From the NCBI RefSeq assembly GCF_002218005.2, contig NZ_AP018678.1, positions 1,612,001 to 1,676,000 of the forward strand: a stretch of DNA of 64,000 nt. The letters run 5' to 3'. Below, piece by piece: positions 50,858-60,130 of the stretch. The notes below the pieces were generated by a model. It saw only the letters and a program-made list of their open reading frames with translations. It searched no databases and had not been told where the DNA came from. Source of the DNA: Vibrio algivorus. Lineage in GTDB: Bacteria > Pseudomonadota > Gammaproteobacteria > Enterobacterales > Vibrionaceae. The position numbers and the translations under genes were made by a program. Numbering within the stretch: position 1 is the first letter of the stretch; each line of letters opens with the position of its first letter.

Positions 50858-51151
50858 CTAGAGTAAGATTCGTTGTTTATTCTTCTCTAAAATGGTCTCT
50901 CCGATCCCTTTTACTTGTGTTAACTCATCAAGTGATTTGAAATCGCCATTGGCTTTACGGTATTCCACAATATCTTGTGCCTTTTTCTCGCCAATTCCAT
51001 TTAGCATAGTAGCAATTTCTTCTGCACTAGCGGTATTGATATTGACAGTGATCTCAATGCCATCATGAGACACTTCCGTATTCGCAAAAGCTATATTGGA
51101 TAAACCACCAACCGACAGCAACATAACAAGACATAAACGTAATAACATCAT
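50858..51151 (-). CDS. comEA: ComEA family helix-hairpin-helix DNA-binding protein
   Basis: ComEA binds incoming DNA in the periplasm and ratchets it inward during natural transformation. The 97-residue product has a signal peptide (MMLLRLCLVMLLSVGGLSNI, cleavage near AFA-NTE) and a double helix-hairpin-helix domain (INTASAEEIATMLNGIGEKK and LTQVKGIGETILEKNK). The short form without a membrane anchor is the one found in vibrios, where it is required for chitin-induced competence. It is downstream of ppiD on the same strand, the usual Vibrio context. Confidence 0.92.
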   Translation of the reverse strand: MMLLRLCLVMLLSVGGLSNIAFANTEVSHDGIEITVNINTASAEEIATMLNGIGEKKAQDIVEYRKANGDFKSLDELTQVKGIGETILEKNKQRILL

Positions 51152-51369
51152 TTGTTCTCTCCTTTTCGAGCACTAAAAAGAAAAGATTAAATGAAAATAG
51201 TATGTCGATTTGTCTTAAAAATGGACATGAGAGCCATCACTAAGTTGCTGGCTACTCATAAACATATTAGTTACACATTTCAGTGAACCATAAACTTCAA
51301 TAATCAATAAAAAGGCTACCCTAAGGTAACCTTTACATGTATTACACGATTATTAATCAATATCGATTA

Positions 51370-53226
51370 TTATCCTTCAAGACCGTGGTATTCCACCGAT
51401 GTTGATTGACGCAATGAATTTAAGATCACTTCTAGATCTTGTTGGTTATTCATACGCAGTAACTGAGAGCTAATTTGTTGCTCAAATTGAGCATCGCCAC
51501 CTGTTGTGACTTTATTCAGCTTAACAATAACGATATTACCTTGCTCATCTTTAGTTTGACCGTATGTCGCTGAGCCATCTTTAGGGTGCGGCAGAGCAAA
51601 TACGTTTTGTGCTAACGGAGAACGACGGTCGATATTCTGCTCATCAGCAAAGCTTAGTTGGTTATCCACTAACACGCTATCATCACCTTTTTGTAGTGAT
51701 GCCACCACTTTAGAGGCTAAATCAAGAGCATTTTGTTCGCCTTTAGTGGCAAGTAAGTGCGCGTTCACTTGATCTTTTACTTCTTCAAGAGGCAATAATG
51801 TTTCACCACGTACTTCATTAACACGCACTACAATGACATGCTCAGGAGCAATCTCTAACACTTCAGAATTCATGCCTTCTTGCTTAACATCAGCACTTTC
51901 TAATGCTTGAGCAACTGCAGGTACTTTTAAAACTTCAGGCGCATCTGCTTGAGAAATAAAATCCGTCGTCTGGATCTTCTGACCCACAACCTTCGCTGAC
52001 TCGTCTAATGAATCTGGAGACTCAAAGGCAACCGATTCTAGCTCGGTTTGAAGCTTGTAAAATTGGTCAACGGCTTTTTCATCAAGCAGCTCTGATTTTA
52101 TTTCAGCAGCAACTTCTGAATACGGTTTAGCATCTGGTGCATTTTCATCTTCTAATTGAATAATGTGGTAACCAAAATCTGACTTCACAACGTTTGAAAT
52201 ATCACCTTTTGTTGTTAAGGCAAAAGCGGCTTCTTCAAATGCTGGATCCATCACACCTTTTTCAATCCATCCTAAATCGCCACCTTGCTTGGCACTACCA
52301 ACATCTTCAGAGCTTTCTTTCGCAACGGTTGCAAAATCTTCACCCGCTTTCAATTTAGCTAAGATTTCGTCAGCCTTTGCTTCATCATCTTTAATCAAGA
52401 TGTGGCGCACTTTGCGTTGCTCTTTGGTTGAATACTTATCTAAGTGTTCTTGGTAGTAAGCTTGAGCGTCTTCATCAGTCACTTGAATTGATTTTTTCAA
52501 CTGCTCTGCAGAAAGCTCAACATAAGCTACTTTCATCTGCTCAGGACGCTCGAAATTCTCTGAATGCGTTTTATAGTACGATTGCAGTTCTTCATCGGTC
52601 ACTTGTGCTTTATTAGAAAAATCACTGACATTAAGAGTAATAGTTTGAACATCACGTGTTTGAGTGAGTAGTTGTGACTGCTGTTCAACTTCATTGTCCA
52701 ATGTAAATTCACTGTTTTGAACGGCTGATATCACTTGGTTTTTCAATAAGTCTTTACGTAAATATTCAGCAAAGCTATCGGCACTAAAACCTGCGCGACG
52801 CAACGTAGCAGCATAGATATCTTGGTCAAATTTACCATTGGTTTGAAATTGAGGCATGGTAAGAATCAATTGGCTAACTTGATCATCACTGACACGTAAG
52901 CCTAAAGACTCCGCATATTGCTCAAGCAGTACATCGTTGATCATACGATCAAGCACACTTTTGCGGAAAGTTTGTACGTATTGCTGATCACCCATCAAAG
53001 TAGAGAAATAATCTCCCATTTGTGATTGCATGCGATTGCGTTCATTTTGATACGCTTGCTCAAATGCACCACGGTCGATAGTAGTGTTGCCAACCTTTGC
53101 AGCAGTAGTGCTACCACCACCAACTAAGTAGCTGCCCACACCAGCAAATACAAAAGAAAGGATAATTAAAACAAGTATAATTTTAACTGCTATACCATTT
53201 ACGCCTTCGCGTAGTCGATCCATCAT
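51370..53226 (-). CDS. ppiD: periplasmic folding chaperone PpiD
   Basis: PpiD is an inner-membrane protein with SurA-like chaperone regions that meets proteins leaving the SecYEG channel. The 618-residue product has one N-terminal membrane segment (about residues 14-36), a SurA_N-like helical region, a parvulin domain (about 265-360, with VRHILIKDDEAKADEIL and GSAKQGGDLGWIEKGVMDPA) and a C-terminal region. The start at MMDRLREG matches E. coli. It lies downstream of hupB, as in E. coli. Parvulin motifs are intact, although E. coli PpiD has little isomerase activity. Confidence 0.96.
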   Translation of the reverse strand: MMDRLREGVNGIAVKIILVLIILSFVFAGVGSYLVGGGSTTAAKVGNTTIDRGAFEQAYQNERNRMQSQMGDYFSTLMGDQQYVQTFRKSVLDRMINDVLLEQYAESLGLRVSDDQVSQLILTMPQFQTNGKFDQDIYAATLRRAGFSADSFAEYLRKDLLKNQVISAVQNSEFTLDNEVEQQSQLLTQTRDVQTITLNVSDFSNKAQVTDEELQSYYKTHSENFERPEQMKVAYVELSAEQLKKSIQVTDEDAQAYYQEHLDKYSTKEQRKVRHILIKDDEAKADEILAKLKAGEDFATVAKESSEDVGSAKQGGDLGWIEKGVMDPAFEEAAFALTTKGDISNVVKSDFGYHIIQLEDENAPDAKPYSEVAAEIKSELLDEKAVDQFYKLQTELESVAFESPDSLDESAKVVGQKIQTTDFISQADAPEVLKVPAVAQALESADVKQEGMNSEVLEIAPEHVIVVRVNEVRGETLLPLEEVKDQVNAHLLATKGEQNALDLASKVVASLQKGDDSVLVDNQLSFADEQNIDRRSPLAQNVFALPHPKDGSATYGQTKDEQGNIVIVKLNKVTTGGDAQFEQQISSQLLRMNNQQDLEVILNSLRQSTSVEYHGLEG

Positions 53227-53319
53227 AATCTGACTGCTCTCTAAATACTGTCGGTTACCAATTACAGCGTCTTACGACTCTATGCTTGATAGAATAAAAA
53301 TATGTGTCGATGATATCAG

Positions 53320-53352
53320 AAAAAGAAAAGCGCACCAGTAAGATGCGCTTTT
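53320..53352 (-). terminator. terminator of hupB
   Basis: On the minus strand AAAAGCGCA and TGCGCTTTT form a 9-bp stem with a 9-base loop, followed by TTTTCTTTTT. It lies about 80 bases past the hupB stop. Confidence 0.9.
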
Positions 53353-53429
53353 TGATAAACAAAGATTGAGGTTAGACGTAAAAACCTCAAGAATTTTCGC
53401 CAAAAAGGGAAAATACTTATTGGGAAAAA

Positions 53430-53702
53430 TTAGTTACACGCGTCTTTTAGTGCTTTGCCTGCTTTGAATGCTGGTACTTTTGCTTCAGCAATTTGGATTA
53501 CATCACCAGTTTTAGGGTTACGACCTGTGCGAGCTGCACGAGTACGAACGCTAAAAGTACCAAAGCCAACTAGGGCAACTTGGTCTTCTGATTTTAATGT
53601 TTCAGTTACTGTTTCGATAAATGCATCTAGTGCACGGCCTGCTGCTGCTTTAGAGATATCTGCGTCGCCTGCAATTTTTTCTACTAGTTGAGTTTTATTC
53701 AC
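53430..53702 (-). CDS. hupB: DNA-binding protein HU-beta
   Basis: HU is the nucleoid protein that bends and compacts DNA; the beta subunit pairs with HU-alpha. The 90-residue product MNKTQLVEKIAGDADISKAA has the usual length and the DNA-binding arm signature GFGTFSVRTRAARTGRNPKTG near residues 46-66. Its place between lon and ppiD identifies it as hupB rather than hupA. The minus-strand ribosome site AAAGGGGAAC is strong. Confidence 0.97.
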   Translation of the reverse strand: MNKTQLVEKIAGDADISKAAAGRALDAFIETVTETLKSEDQVALVGFGTFSVRTRAARTGRNPKTGDVIQIAEAKVPAFKAGKALKDACN

Positions 53703-53876
53703 TTGTTGTTCCCCTTTTAGCTACTAATAACATAAGCATTAATAGCAATCGTTCCAATAAAAATTGTCGTTGTAGTAAAGATAAAAAATTAGACTGGCCT
53801 TTATTTAATCAGCTTTTAAAAGGCTTACGCCCTAATAACCCTTGGCTCAGGTCTATCGAAACTTAACTTAGCCTTG

Positions 53877-53915
53877 AAAAAAAACGCTGACAAGTATTTT
53901 CTGCCTCGTCAGCGT
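53877..53915 (-). terminator. terminator of lon
   Basis: ACGCTGAC and GTCAGCGT form an 8-bp stem with a 16-base loop; on the minus strand it is followed by eight T. It lies about 30 bases past the lon stop. Confidence 0.88.
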
Positions 53916-53945
53916 CAATCTTTTAACTAAATTTGTTGAATATCA

Positions 53946-56297
53946 CTAGTTTGTGACTTCAATCACACAACCTGTAGGGTCATTCTCTAGTGCTAATGGT
54001 AATACTTCATCTAACCACTGTACTGGTCGAACATTTAAGTCACCAATAACATTGGCTGGAATATCTTCCAAATCACGTTCATTTTCTTTTGGAATAATGA
54101 TCGTTTTGATCCCACCACGGTGTGCCGCTAACAGTTTTTCTTTCAACCCACCGATCGGAAGTACTTCACCACGTAGAGTAATTTCGCCTGTCATCGCGAC
54201 ATCAGCACGTACCGGATTACCAGTTAAACTCGAGACTAAAGCAGTGCACATTGCGATACCGGCACTTGGACCATCTTTTGGAGTCGCACCTTCTGGTACA
54301 TGGACATGAATATCACGTTTTTCGTAAAAATCAGGGTTAATACCTAACTTTTCTGCACGAGAGCGAACTACCGTCATGGCGGCCTGAATAGACTCTTGCA
54401 TCACATCCCCCAGTGAACCGGTATAAGTTAATTTACCTTTACCTATCATGGATTGTGTTTCAATTGTCAGTAAATCACCGCCTACTTCAGTCCAAGCAAG
54501 GCCTGTTACTTGGCCAATACGGTTACTTTCTTCGGCTTTACCATAATCACAACGTTGCACACCTAGATACTCTTTCAAGTTATCCATAGTAACTGTCACG
54601 GATTTCAGTTCGCTGTCCAATAAGATATTTTTAACCGCTTTACGGCATATCTTCGAGATTTCACGCTCAAGGCTGCGTACGCCAGCTTCACGCGTGTAAT
54701 AGCGAATAATACCGATGATCGCTGAGTCTTCGATCACAATCTCGTGAGGCTTCAAACCATTACGTTCAATTTGCTTATCCACTAAGTGGCGTTTAGCAAT
54801 ATTAAGCTTTTCATCTTCGGTGTAGCCCGACAAACGAATCACTTCCATTCGATCCAATAATGGACCAGGAATGTTCATGGAGTTCGACGTCGCAACAAAC
54901 ATCACATCAGACAAATCGAAATCTACTTCTAAATAATGATCATTAAATGAGTTGTTCTGCTCAGGATCAAGTACTTCTAACAATGCTGATGATGGATCAC
55001 CACGCATATCTGACGCCATTTTATCGATCTCATCCAATAGAAATAGTGGGTTTTTCACTCCCACTTTCGACATTTTTTGGATTAATTTCCCTGGCATCGA
55101 GCCGATATACGTACGACGGTGACCGCGAATTTCCGCTTCATCACGCACGCCACCAAGCGCCATACGAGTATATTTACGACCCGTTGCGGCAGCAATTGAG
55201 CGACCAAGGGAGGTTTTACCTACACCTGGAGGCCCAACGAGGCACAGAATCGGCCCTTTAAGCTTGTTAATACGGTTTTGCACCGCTAAGTACTCAAGAA
55301 TGCGTTCTTTCACACGCTCTAAACCATAGTGGTCTTCATTAAGGACTTCTTCAGCTTTCGCTAAATTCTTTTTCACTTTAGAGCGTTTAGCCCAAGGTAC
55401 GCCAACCATCCAATCGATATAGCCCCGAACCACGGTTGCTTCTGCCGACATTGGCGACATCATCTTCAGCTTTTGTAACTCTTGCTCGGTTTTCTCACGA
55501 GCTTCTTTTGGCATTTTCGCGTCTTCGATTTTCTTTTGCAGAGCTTCGAATTCATCTGGAGCATCATCCATGTCGCCAAGTTCTTTTTGAATCGCTTTCA
55601 TTTGCTCATTCAAATAGTACTCGCGTTGAGATTTTTCCATCTGCTTTTTAACACGGCCACGGATACGTTTTTCAACTTGTAATAAGTCAATTTCCGACTC
55701 CATCATGCCCATTAAAAACTCTAGGCGTTCAACAACATCGATGATTTCAAGCACACGTTGCTTATCATTGAGTTTTAATGGCATATGAGCGGCGATGGTG
55801 TCTGCAAGGCGCGCAGCTTCATCAATACCATTAAGCGAAGTCAGTACTTCTGGTGGAATCTTTTTATTTAGCTTGATAAAGCCTTCAAACTGATTAATCG
55901 CACTACGAACAATAACTTCTTGTTCACGCTCATCAATTTCAGGGGTTGCTAAATACTCAGCATCGGCAGTGAAGAATTCTTCATTAGAAAAAGCATGCAC
56001 TTTGGCACGCTGCTGCCCTTCAACCAATACTTTTACCGTACCATCTGGCAGTTTTAACAACTGCAAAATAGTGGCAACTGTCCCTGTAGAAAATAAGTCA
56101 TCGATGTTGGGTTCATCGGTTTCCGCATCTTTTTGAGCCACCAATAAAACTTGTTTATTAGTATCCATTGCGGTTTCTAAACATTGAATCGACTTTTCAC
56201 GGCCAACAAAAAGTGGAATGACCATGTGTGGGTAAACCACAACATCACGTAGGGGTAATACGGGAATCTCGATACGCTCGGAACGCTCCAAGTTCAT
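53946..56297 (-). CDS. lon: ATP-dependent protease Lon
   Basis: Lon degrades misfolded and specific regulatory proteins in the cytoplasm. The 783-residue product has an N-terminal substrate domain (about residues 1-300), an AAA+ domain with Walker A GPPGVGKTS (about 355) and DEIDKM, and a C-terminal serine protease domain with the Ser-Lys pair in PKDGPSAGIAM (near 679) and KEKLLAAHRG (near 722). I start at MNLERSERIE (56297), which matches E. coli Lon and has AGAGAG upstream; an ATG at 56324 would add nine residues. A heat-shock promoter stands just upstream. Confidence 0.98.
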   Translation of the reverse strand: MNLERSERIEIPVLPLRDVVVYPHMVIPLFVGREKSIQCLETAMDTNKQVLLVAQKDAETDEPNIDDLFSTGTVATILQLLKLPDGTVKVLVEGQQRAKVHAFSNEEFFTADAEYLATPEIDEREQEVIVRSAINQFEGFIKLNKKIPPEVLTSLNGIDEAARLADTIAAHMPLKLNDKQRVLEIIDVVERLEFLMGMMESEIDLLQVEKRIRGRVKKQMEKSQREYYLNEQMKAIQKELGDMDDAPDEFEALQKKIEDAKMPKEAREKTEQELQKLKMMSPMSAEATVVRGYIDWMVGVPWAKRSKVKKNLAKAEEVLNEDHYGLERVKERILEYLAVQNRINKLKGPILCLVGPPGVGKTSLGRSIAAATGRKYTRMALGGVRDEAEIRGHRRTYIGSMPGKLIQKMSKVGVKNPLFLLDEIDKMASDMRGDPSSALLEVLDPEQNNSFNDHYLEVDFDLSDVMFVATSNSMNIPGPLLDRMEVIRLSGYTEDEKLNIAKRHLVDKQIERNGLKPHEIVIEDSAIIGIIRYYTREAGVRSLEREISKICRKAVKNILLDSELKSVTVTMDNLKEYLGVQRCDYGKAEESNRIGQVTGLAWTEVGGDLLTIETQSMIGKGKLTYTGSLGDVMQESIQAAMTVVRSRAEKLGINPDFYEKRDIHVHVPEGATPKDGPSAGIAMCTALVSSLTGNPVRADVAMTGEITLRGEVLPIGGLKEKLLAAHRGGIKTIIIPKENERDLEDIPANVIGDLNVRPVQWLDEVLPLALENDPTGCVIEVTN

Positions 56298-56336
56298 ATT
56301 ATTCTCTCTATTCCGTTTGCACATTCATTGAAAAGT

Positions 56337-56363
56337 ATATGGGGGCTATCTTGCTAGTTTCAA
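56337..56363 (-). promoter_or_regulatory. sigma-32 (RpoH) heat-shock promoter of lon
   Basis: On the minus strand TTGAAA (56363-56358) is followed after 13 bases by CCCCATAT (56344-56337). This agrees with the sigma-32 consensus CTTGAAA / CCCCATNT with normal spacing, and the start site would fall about 35 bases before the lon ATG. lon is a known heat-shock gene in E. coli. Confidence 0.82.
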
Positions 56364-56372
56364 TAACAAAAT

Positions 56373-56399
56373 ACAAAAAGGAGGCATAAAGCCTCCTTT
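56373..56399 (-). terminator. terminator of clpX
   Basis: AAAGGAGGC and GCCTCCTTT form a perfect 9-bp stem with a 5-base loop, followed on the minus strand by TTGTATTTTG after the T of the stem. It lies 28 bases past the clpX stop and directly upstream of the lon promoter. Confidence 0.9.
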
Positions 56400-56426
56400 A
56401 AATTCATATTTTGATGATAACTCGAA

Positions 56427-57707
56427 TTATTCAGAGCTAGCGAGCTGATTTTCAGCATTTTGATAAATCAATAACGGCTCAGATTCGCCTTTGATTACAG
56501 ATTCATCAATCACCACTTTCGTCACCTCTTTATTGGAAGGTAACTCATACATGGTTTCAAGCAGAACAGACTCAAGAATTGAACGCAGACCACGAGCACC
56601 TGTTTTACGCTCCATTGCTTTTTTAGCAATCGCTTGAAGCGCATCTTCACGGAACTCAAGCTCAGCACCTTCTAAATCGAACAAAGCACCATATTGTTTA
56701 GTCAGTGCATTTTTCGGTTCACAAAGGATCTGAATCAAAGCTTCTTCATCAAGCTCTGTCAAGGTAGTAGTTACTGGTAGACGACCAATAAACTCAGGGA
56801 TCAAACCATATTTCACCAAATCTTCTGGTTCAACTTGTTTGAATAGCTCACCTGCACTTTTTGCTTCATCTTTACTGCGTACTTCCGCACCGAAACCAAT
56901 ACCAGTTCCAACAGCAACACGCTGCTCAATCACTTTATCTAGGCCAGCAAATGCGCCACCACAGATAAATAAGATCTTAGACGTATCAACTTGTAAAAAC
57001 TCTTGTTGAGGATGCTTGCGGCCACCTTGTGGTGGAACCGATGCAACCGTACCTTCAACCAGTTTTAGTAATGCTTGCTGCACACCTTCGCCCGATACAT
57101 CACGAGTGATCGACGGGTTTTCCGCTTTACGAGAAATTTTATCAATCTCATCGATATACACGATACCACGTTCCGCTTTCGCAACATCGTAATCACATTT
57201 TTGCAGCAGTTTTTGAATGATGTTTTCTACATCTTCACCCACGTAACCTGCTTCGGTTAACGTAGTAGCATCTGCCATAGTGAACGGTACATCAAGAAAA
57301 CGCGCTAAAGTCTCAGCTAACAAAGTTTTACCACTACCGGTTGGACCGATAAGCAAAATATTACTTTTACCTAGCTCAACACCGTCTTTGGTTTTATCAC
57401 CATTACGCAAACGCTTATAGTGGTTGTAAACCGCAACAGACAGCACTTTCTTGGCATAATCTTGACCGATAACATAGTCATCTAAGTGTGCACGAATTTC
57501 TTTAGGTGTCGGAAGCGCTTCCGACTCTTTCTTTGGAACTACGTCTTTCACTTCTTCACGTATGATGTCGTTACATAAATCGACACATTCATCACATACG
57601 TAAACGGAAGGACCTGCGATCAGCTTGCGAACCTCGTGCTGGCTTTTACCGCAGAAAGAGCAATACAGCAGTTTAGTACTACCACCCTCTTTGCTTTTAT
57701 CTGTCAT
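56427..57707 (-). CDS. clpX: ClpX, ATPase subunit of the ClpXP protease
   Basis: ClpX unfolds tagged substrates, such as ssrA-tagged peptides, and feeds them to ClpP. The 426-residue product has an N-terminal four-cysteine zinc-binding domain (CSFCGK and CDECVDLC, about residues 16-46), Walker A GPTGSGKTLLAETLA (about 120), DEIDKI, the RKH loop GGRKHPQQEF and the IGF loop for ClpP docking (GIGFGAEV, about 268). All parts are present. It follows clpP on the same strand, as usual. Confidence 0.98.
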   Translation of the reverse strand: MTDKSKEGGSTKLLYCSFCGKSQHEVRKLIAGPSVYVCDECVDLCNDIIREEVKDVVPKKESEALPTPKEIRAHLDDYVIGQDYAKKVLSVAVYNHYKRLRNGDKTKDGVELGKSNILLIGPTGSGKTLLAETLARFLDVPFTMADATTLTEAGYVGEDVENIIQKLLQKCDYDVAKAERGIVYIDEIDKISRKAENPSITRDVSGEGVQQALLKLVEGTVASVPPQGGRKHPQQEFLQVDTSKILFICGGAFAGLDKVIEQRVAVGTGIGFGAEVRSKDEAKSAGELFKQVEPEDLVKYGLIPEFIGRLPVTTTLTELDEEALIQILCEPKNALTKQYGALFDLEGAELEFREDALQAIAKKAMERKTGARGLRSILESVLLETMYELPSNKEVTKVVIDESVIKGESEPLLIYQNAENQLASSE

Positions 57708-57881
57708 TCGCTAACCTCTTAGCCTTTAATTCTTCTGTTCAGTCTACAACAATTTGACTCACAATGCCCTATTGATAAAAGACAATGTACTAGGTTGAGA
57801 CCAATAAACCTCACTCTATTTAGTGAACAAGACCGTATTTATTGCTGCGTTCTTTCATTCAATAAAGTGAGGATTGTTCAT

Positions 57882-58508
57882 TTATGCTGGACGTTTTTCC
57901 AATACAGCATCAACCAAGCCGTAATCTACTGATTGCTGAGCCGACATGAAATTATCACGGTCAGTATCACGCTCAATGATGTCTAACGGTTGGCCTGTAT
58001 GTTCTGCTAATAGATTATTCAAACGTTGTTTAATCGTTAGAATTTCTTGCGCATGAATTTGAATATCAGAAGCCTGACCTTGGAAACCACCTAATGGTTG
58101 GTGAATCATCACACGAGAATTCGGCAGGCAGAAACGCTTACCTTTTTCGCCACCAGCAAGTAAGAACGCCCCCATAGAGCAAGCTTGCCCCATACATACC
58201 GTACTTACATTTGGCTTAATAAATTGCATCGTATCGTAAATCGACATCCCTGCAGTCACAGAACCACCTGGAGAGTTGATGTATAAGAAAATATCTTTAT
58301 CTGGGCTTTCAGATTCTAAAAATAATAATTGAGCAACCACAAGGTTTGCCATGTGATCTTCAACTTGCCCTGTTAAAAATATAATACGTTCTTTTAGTAG
58401 GCGAGAATAGATATCGTAAGAACGCTCACCACGAGAAGTTTGCTCTACCACCATTGGCACAAGCGCATCAACAATTGGAGACATTGTATTATTTTCTTGG
58501 TAGCTCAT
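57882..58508 (-). CDS. clpP: ClpP protease catalytic subunit
   Basis: ClpP forms the 14-subunit peptidase chamber used by ClpX and ClpA. The product has the catalytic Ser in GQACSMGAFLLAGG (near residue 112), His in MIHQPLGGFQGQA (near 137) and Asp in ERDTDRDNF (near 186). I start at MSYQENNTMSPI (58508), which matches the family propeptide and has AGGGA upstream; an ATG at 58541 would add 11 residues. Between clpP and clpX lie 174 bases without a strong hairpin, so read-through is likely. Confidence 0.97.
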   Translation of the reverse strand: MSYQENNTMSPIVDALVPMVVEQTSRGERSYDIYSRLLKERIIFLTGQVEDHMANLVVAQLLFLESESPDKDIFLYINSPGGSVTAGMSIYDTMQFIKPNVSTVCMGQACSMGAFLLAGGEKGKRFCLPNSRVMIHQPLGGFQGQASDIQIHAQEILTIKQRLNNLLAEHTGQPLDIIERDTDRDNFMSAQQSVDYGLVDAVLEKRPA

Positions 58509-58690
58509 TTTCGCTTTCCCTGTAGTAGATAGGTTTACCAATATGATTGATTACTAATAGATAATAAACAAAACTGAGTTAATCATAAACCTAGATGCTT
58601 ACCAATACCATTTAGATAGTTTGAAAACCTCAATAAATGGTCTGTAAGACAAAATAAATAATCGGTAGACCAAAATAAATAGCCTAATAA

Positions 58691-58752
58691 GCTAAAAAAT
58701 AAAATGGCCCGAATGAACCTCTCTAAACTTTAGAGTGCCATATCGAGCCATT
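58691..58752 (-). terminator. terminator of tig
   Basis: AATGGCCCGA (58703-58712) and TCGAGCCATT (58743-58752) form the base of a long imperfect hairpin with an inner TCT/AGAG stem; on the minus strand it is followed by TTATTTTTTAG. It lies about 75 bases past the tig stop. Confidence 0.75.
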
Positions 58753-58825
58753 GTTAGCAGAAGAGCCGAAAAGCTGTCAACTCTTCTACTCAGCGAAACC
58801 TGATTTCACTTAATAAATTGAGTGA

Positions 58826-60130
58826 TTACGCAGGTTGTTGCTGGTTCATTAACTCATTGAAGCTCACTTCTTTATCAGAAACTTTTGCTTTAGCAATGAT
58901 TGCATCAATAGCTTGATCTTCTAGTGCTACGTTGCGGATGTTGTTCATCATCTGCTCGTTTTGCTCGTAGTATGCGATCACTTCTGATGGATCTTCATAA
59001 GCTGTCGCCATTTCTTCGATTAGCGCTTTAACGCGATCGTCGTCAGCTTTTAGCTCTTCAGACTTGATTACTTCACCTAGAAGTAGACCAACTTTTACGC
59101 GACGAGCTGCTTGCTCTTCAAATAGTTCACGTGGAAGCTGAGCGGCTGCTTCAGGGTTGCCACCGAAACGTTGAGCAGCTTGTTGACGTAGAACTTCGAT
59201 TTCTTGGTCGATAAGTGCAGAAGGTACATCCATCTCGTTTTGTTCAACAAGACCATTGATCGCTTGCTCTTTAATACGGCCTTTAACCGCTTGCTTAAGC
59301 TCACGTTCCATGTTTTTACGTACTTCAGTTTTCAGTGCTTCAACACCACCTTCGTTTACGCCAAACTTAGCAACGAACTCATCAGTTAGCTCAGGAAGCT
59401 CACGAGTTTCAACTTTGCTTAGTTTGATGTCGAACTTAGCTGCTTTACCTTTTAGGTTTTCAGCGTGGTAATCTTCAGGGAAGTTTACATCGATAGAGAA
59501 CTCTTCACCCGCTTTCTTACCTAGGATTCCGTCTTCAAAGCCAGGGATCATGCGACCTTGGCCCATTTCTAGAGGGAATGCTTCTGCTTTACCGCCTTCG
59601 AATTCTTCACCGTCGATGAAACCTACAAAATCGATTGTTGCACGGCTATCAGCGCTTACAGCTTCTTCAACTTCAGCCCAAGTAGACTGTTGCTTGCGAA
59701 GTGTTTCAAGCATTTCAGCGACATCTTCATCTTTTACTTCTACTGCTGGTTTCTCAACAGTGATGTTTTCAAGACCTTTCAATTCAACTTCTGGGTAAAC
59801 TTCAAAAGTTGCGTTGAAAACAAGATCTTTGCCTTCTTCAGTTTCAACTGGAGCGAATGTTGGTGCGCCCGCTGGGTTGATTTTTTCTTTAACGATTGTT
59901 TCGATGAAATGACGCTGCATCACTTCACCCATCACGTCTTGACGTACTGCTTTGCCGTACATTTGTGCAACCATCTTCATCGGTACTTTACCTTTACGGA
60001 AACCATCGAAACGACGGTTTTTCGCGATATTGCGCAATTCAGCTGTTACTGCATCTTCGATGTTAGCAGCAGGAACAGTAATAGTAAGACGGCGTTCTAG
60101 GCCTTCTAGAGTTTCAACAGTAGCTTGCAT
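58826..60130 (-). CDS. tig: trigger factor
   Basis: Trigger factor is the ribosome-bound chaperone and prolyl isomerase that meets new chains at the exit tunnel. The 434-residue product has the ribosome-binding signature FDGFRKGKVPM (about residues 43-53, the G-F-R-x-G-x-x-P motif), an FKBP-type isomerase domain (about 150-245, with FVGFIDGEEFEGGKAEAFPL) and a helical C-terminal chaperone domain. It heads the conserved tig-clpP-clpX-lon-hupB-ppiD block. Confidence 0.98.
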   Translation of the reverse strand: MQATVETLEGLERRLTITVPAANIEDAVTAELRNIAKNRRFDGFRKGKVPMKMVAQMYGKAVRQDVMGEVMQRHFIETIVKEKINPAGAPTFAPVETEEGKDLVFNATFEVYPEVELKGLENITVEKPAVEVKDEDVAEMLETLRKQQSTWAEVEEAVSADSRATIDFVGFIDGEEFEGGKAEAFPLEMGQGRMIPGFEDGILGKKAGEEFSIDVNFPEDYHAENLKGKAAKFDIKLSKVETRELPELTDEFVAKFGVNEGGVEALKTEVRKNMERELKQAVKGRIKEQAINGLVEQNEMDVPSALIDQEIEVLRQQAAQRFGGNPEAAAQLPRELFEEQAARRVKVGLLLGEVIKSEELKADDDRVKALIEEMATAYEDPSEVIAYYEQNEQMMNNIRNVALEDQAIDAIIAKAKVSDKEVSFNELMNQQQPA

